A DNA stretch of 64,000 bases, taken from positions 62,001-126,000 of the forward strand of contig CANJBZ010000001.1 in the NCBI GenBank assembly GCA_947473475.1, in the 5' to 3' direction. A program made the position numbers and the translations under genes. The notes under the pieces are model-generated. The model worked only from the letters and a program-made list of their open reading frames with translations. It had not been told where the DNA came from and made no database searches. Origin of the DNA: Alphaproteobacteria bacterium (GTDB taxonomy: Bacteria > Pseudomonadota > Alphaproteobacteria > Micropepsales > Micropepsaceae). Numbering within the stretch: position 1 is the stretch's first letter; each line of letters begins with the position of its first letter. Below, piece by piece: positions 63,759 through 64,000 of the stretch.

Positions 63759-64000
63759 CTATGCGTAAATTGCGCCCGAGCGCAGTCCGAAAACGATCGC
63801 CTGGTGGCGGGTCGCTACGCCATATTTGCGGCGGATATTTTCGATATGCGCGTAAGCGGTACGCTCGCTGATCGATAGAATTTCGCCGATTTCCCAATCG
63901 GATTTTCCCGCCGCCGACCAAGCCAGGCATTCGCGTTCGCGCGGCGACAATGGAGGAAGCGGCGGCAGGCGCCGTTTCCTCGGGTGCAACTCGCGTATAC
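63759..64000 (-). CDS. LuxR-family regulator, C-terminal part (cut by window edge)
   Basis: At least 80 residues are visible, open to the right edge, so the start lies outside. The visible part is a complete LuxR HTH (LSPRERECLAWSAAGKSDWE, ILSISERTAYAHIENIRRKY, HQAIVFGLRSGAI), the style of autoinducer-type (SolR/TraR) or orphan LuxR proteins. The N-terminal sensing domain cannot be seen, so the signal is unknown. Confidence 0.82.
   Translation of the reverse strand, partial: IRELHPRKRRLPPLPPLSPRERECLAWSAAGKSDWEIGEILSISERTAYAHIENIRRKYGVATRHQAIVFGLRSGAIYA

Overview
The window reads as a GC-rich alphaproteobacterial chromosome, probably a soil organism. The signs are dense use of tripartite tricarboxylate (TTT) solute receptors, HWE/HisKA_2-type kinases, NAD-dependent formate dehydrogenase of the FdsGBAD type, an ECF42 sigma factor with YciI-type partners, and many CCTCCCC/GGGGAGG-type palindromic repeats. 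I cannot name the genus. No prophage, insertion sequence or CRISPR array is visible. Most genes lie in compact, translationally coupled operons.

Layout. 1-8920: a catabolic cluster of a VOC dioxygenase-like protein, an FAH-family hydrolase, a UbiD-type decarboxylase, a TctC-type receptor and two divergently placed molybdenum-hydroxylase large subunits, which have no small or medium subunits nearby. It probably handles an aromatic or heteroaromatic acid. 8917-16919: a small membrane protein, an exported protein, an HWE-type kinase with a single-domain response regulator, two tandem DUF1194 proteins, an Fsr-like MFS exporter, and a divergent 2-hydroxyacid dehydrogenase and carboxymuconolactone-decarboxylase-family pair. 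17040-25106: an OprO/P-like porin, an M16 peptidase with an FKBP isomerase, a class II aldolase and an S46 peptidase. 25175-30217: a coupled TctC-TctB-TctA-MmgE/PrpD-SDR operon. 30214-30862: an overlapping DUF4160/DUF2442 pair. 30964-38236: the NAD-dependent formate dehydrogenase operon fdsG-B-A-D with a ketopantoate-reductase-like gene at its end and fdhD upstream. 38964-42207: an ECF42 sigma operon with two YciI and one VOC protein, and a divergent MarR regulator. 42284-45063: an SRPBCC protein, a BNR propeller protein, a MoaD/ThiS-like protein and an exported cupin.

45106-54185 is the metabolic centrepiece, an oxalate locus. A GntR/FCD regulator, oxalyl-CoA decarboxylase (oxc), formyl-CoA transferase (frc), a protein resembling the 10-formyltetrahydrofolate hydrolase domain of ALDH1L1, formate-tetrahydrofolate ligase (fhs) and mobA run on the minus strand. 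An OxlT-type MFS carrier is divergent. Together with the nearby formate dehydrogenase, FdhD and MobA, the window can plausibly take oxalate to CO2 plus NADH, or pass the formyl group to folate.

54209-64000: a fused membrane/spermidine-synthase-like protein carrying an in-frame palindromic repeat, tRNA-Thr(UGU), a DUF6600 protein with a repetitive tail, a collagen-like lipoprotein, a second orphan TctC receptor closely related to the first, small hypothetical genes, TspO, a CBS-domain histidine kinase and a partial LuxR-type regulator at the right edge.

The least explained items are the formyl-hydrolase-like protein in the oxalate operon, the lysine/alanine-rich tails on two unrelated proteins, the BNR-MoaD pair, and the palindromic repeats that have entered coding sequence.
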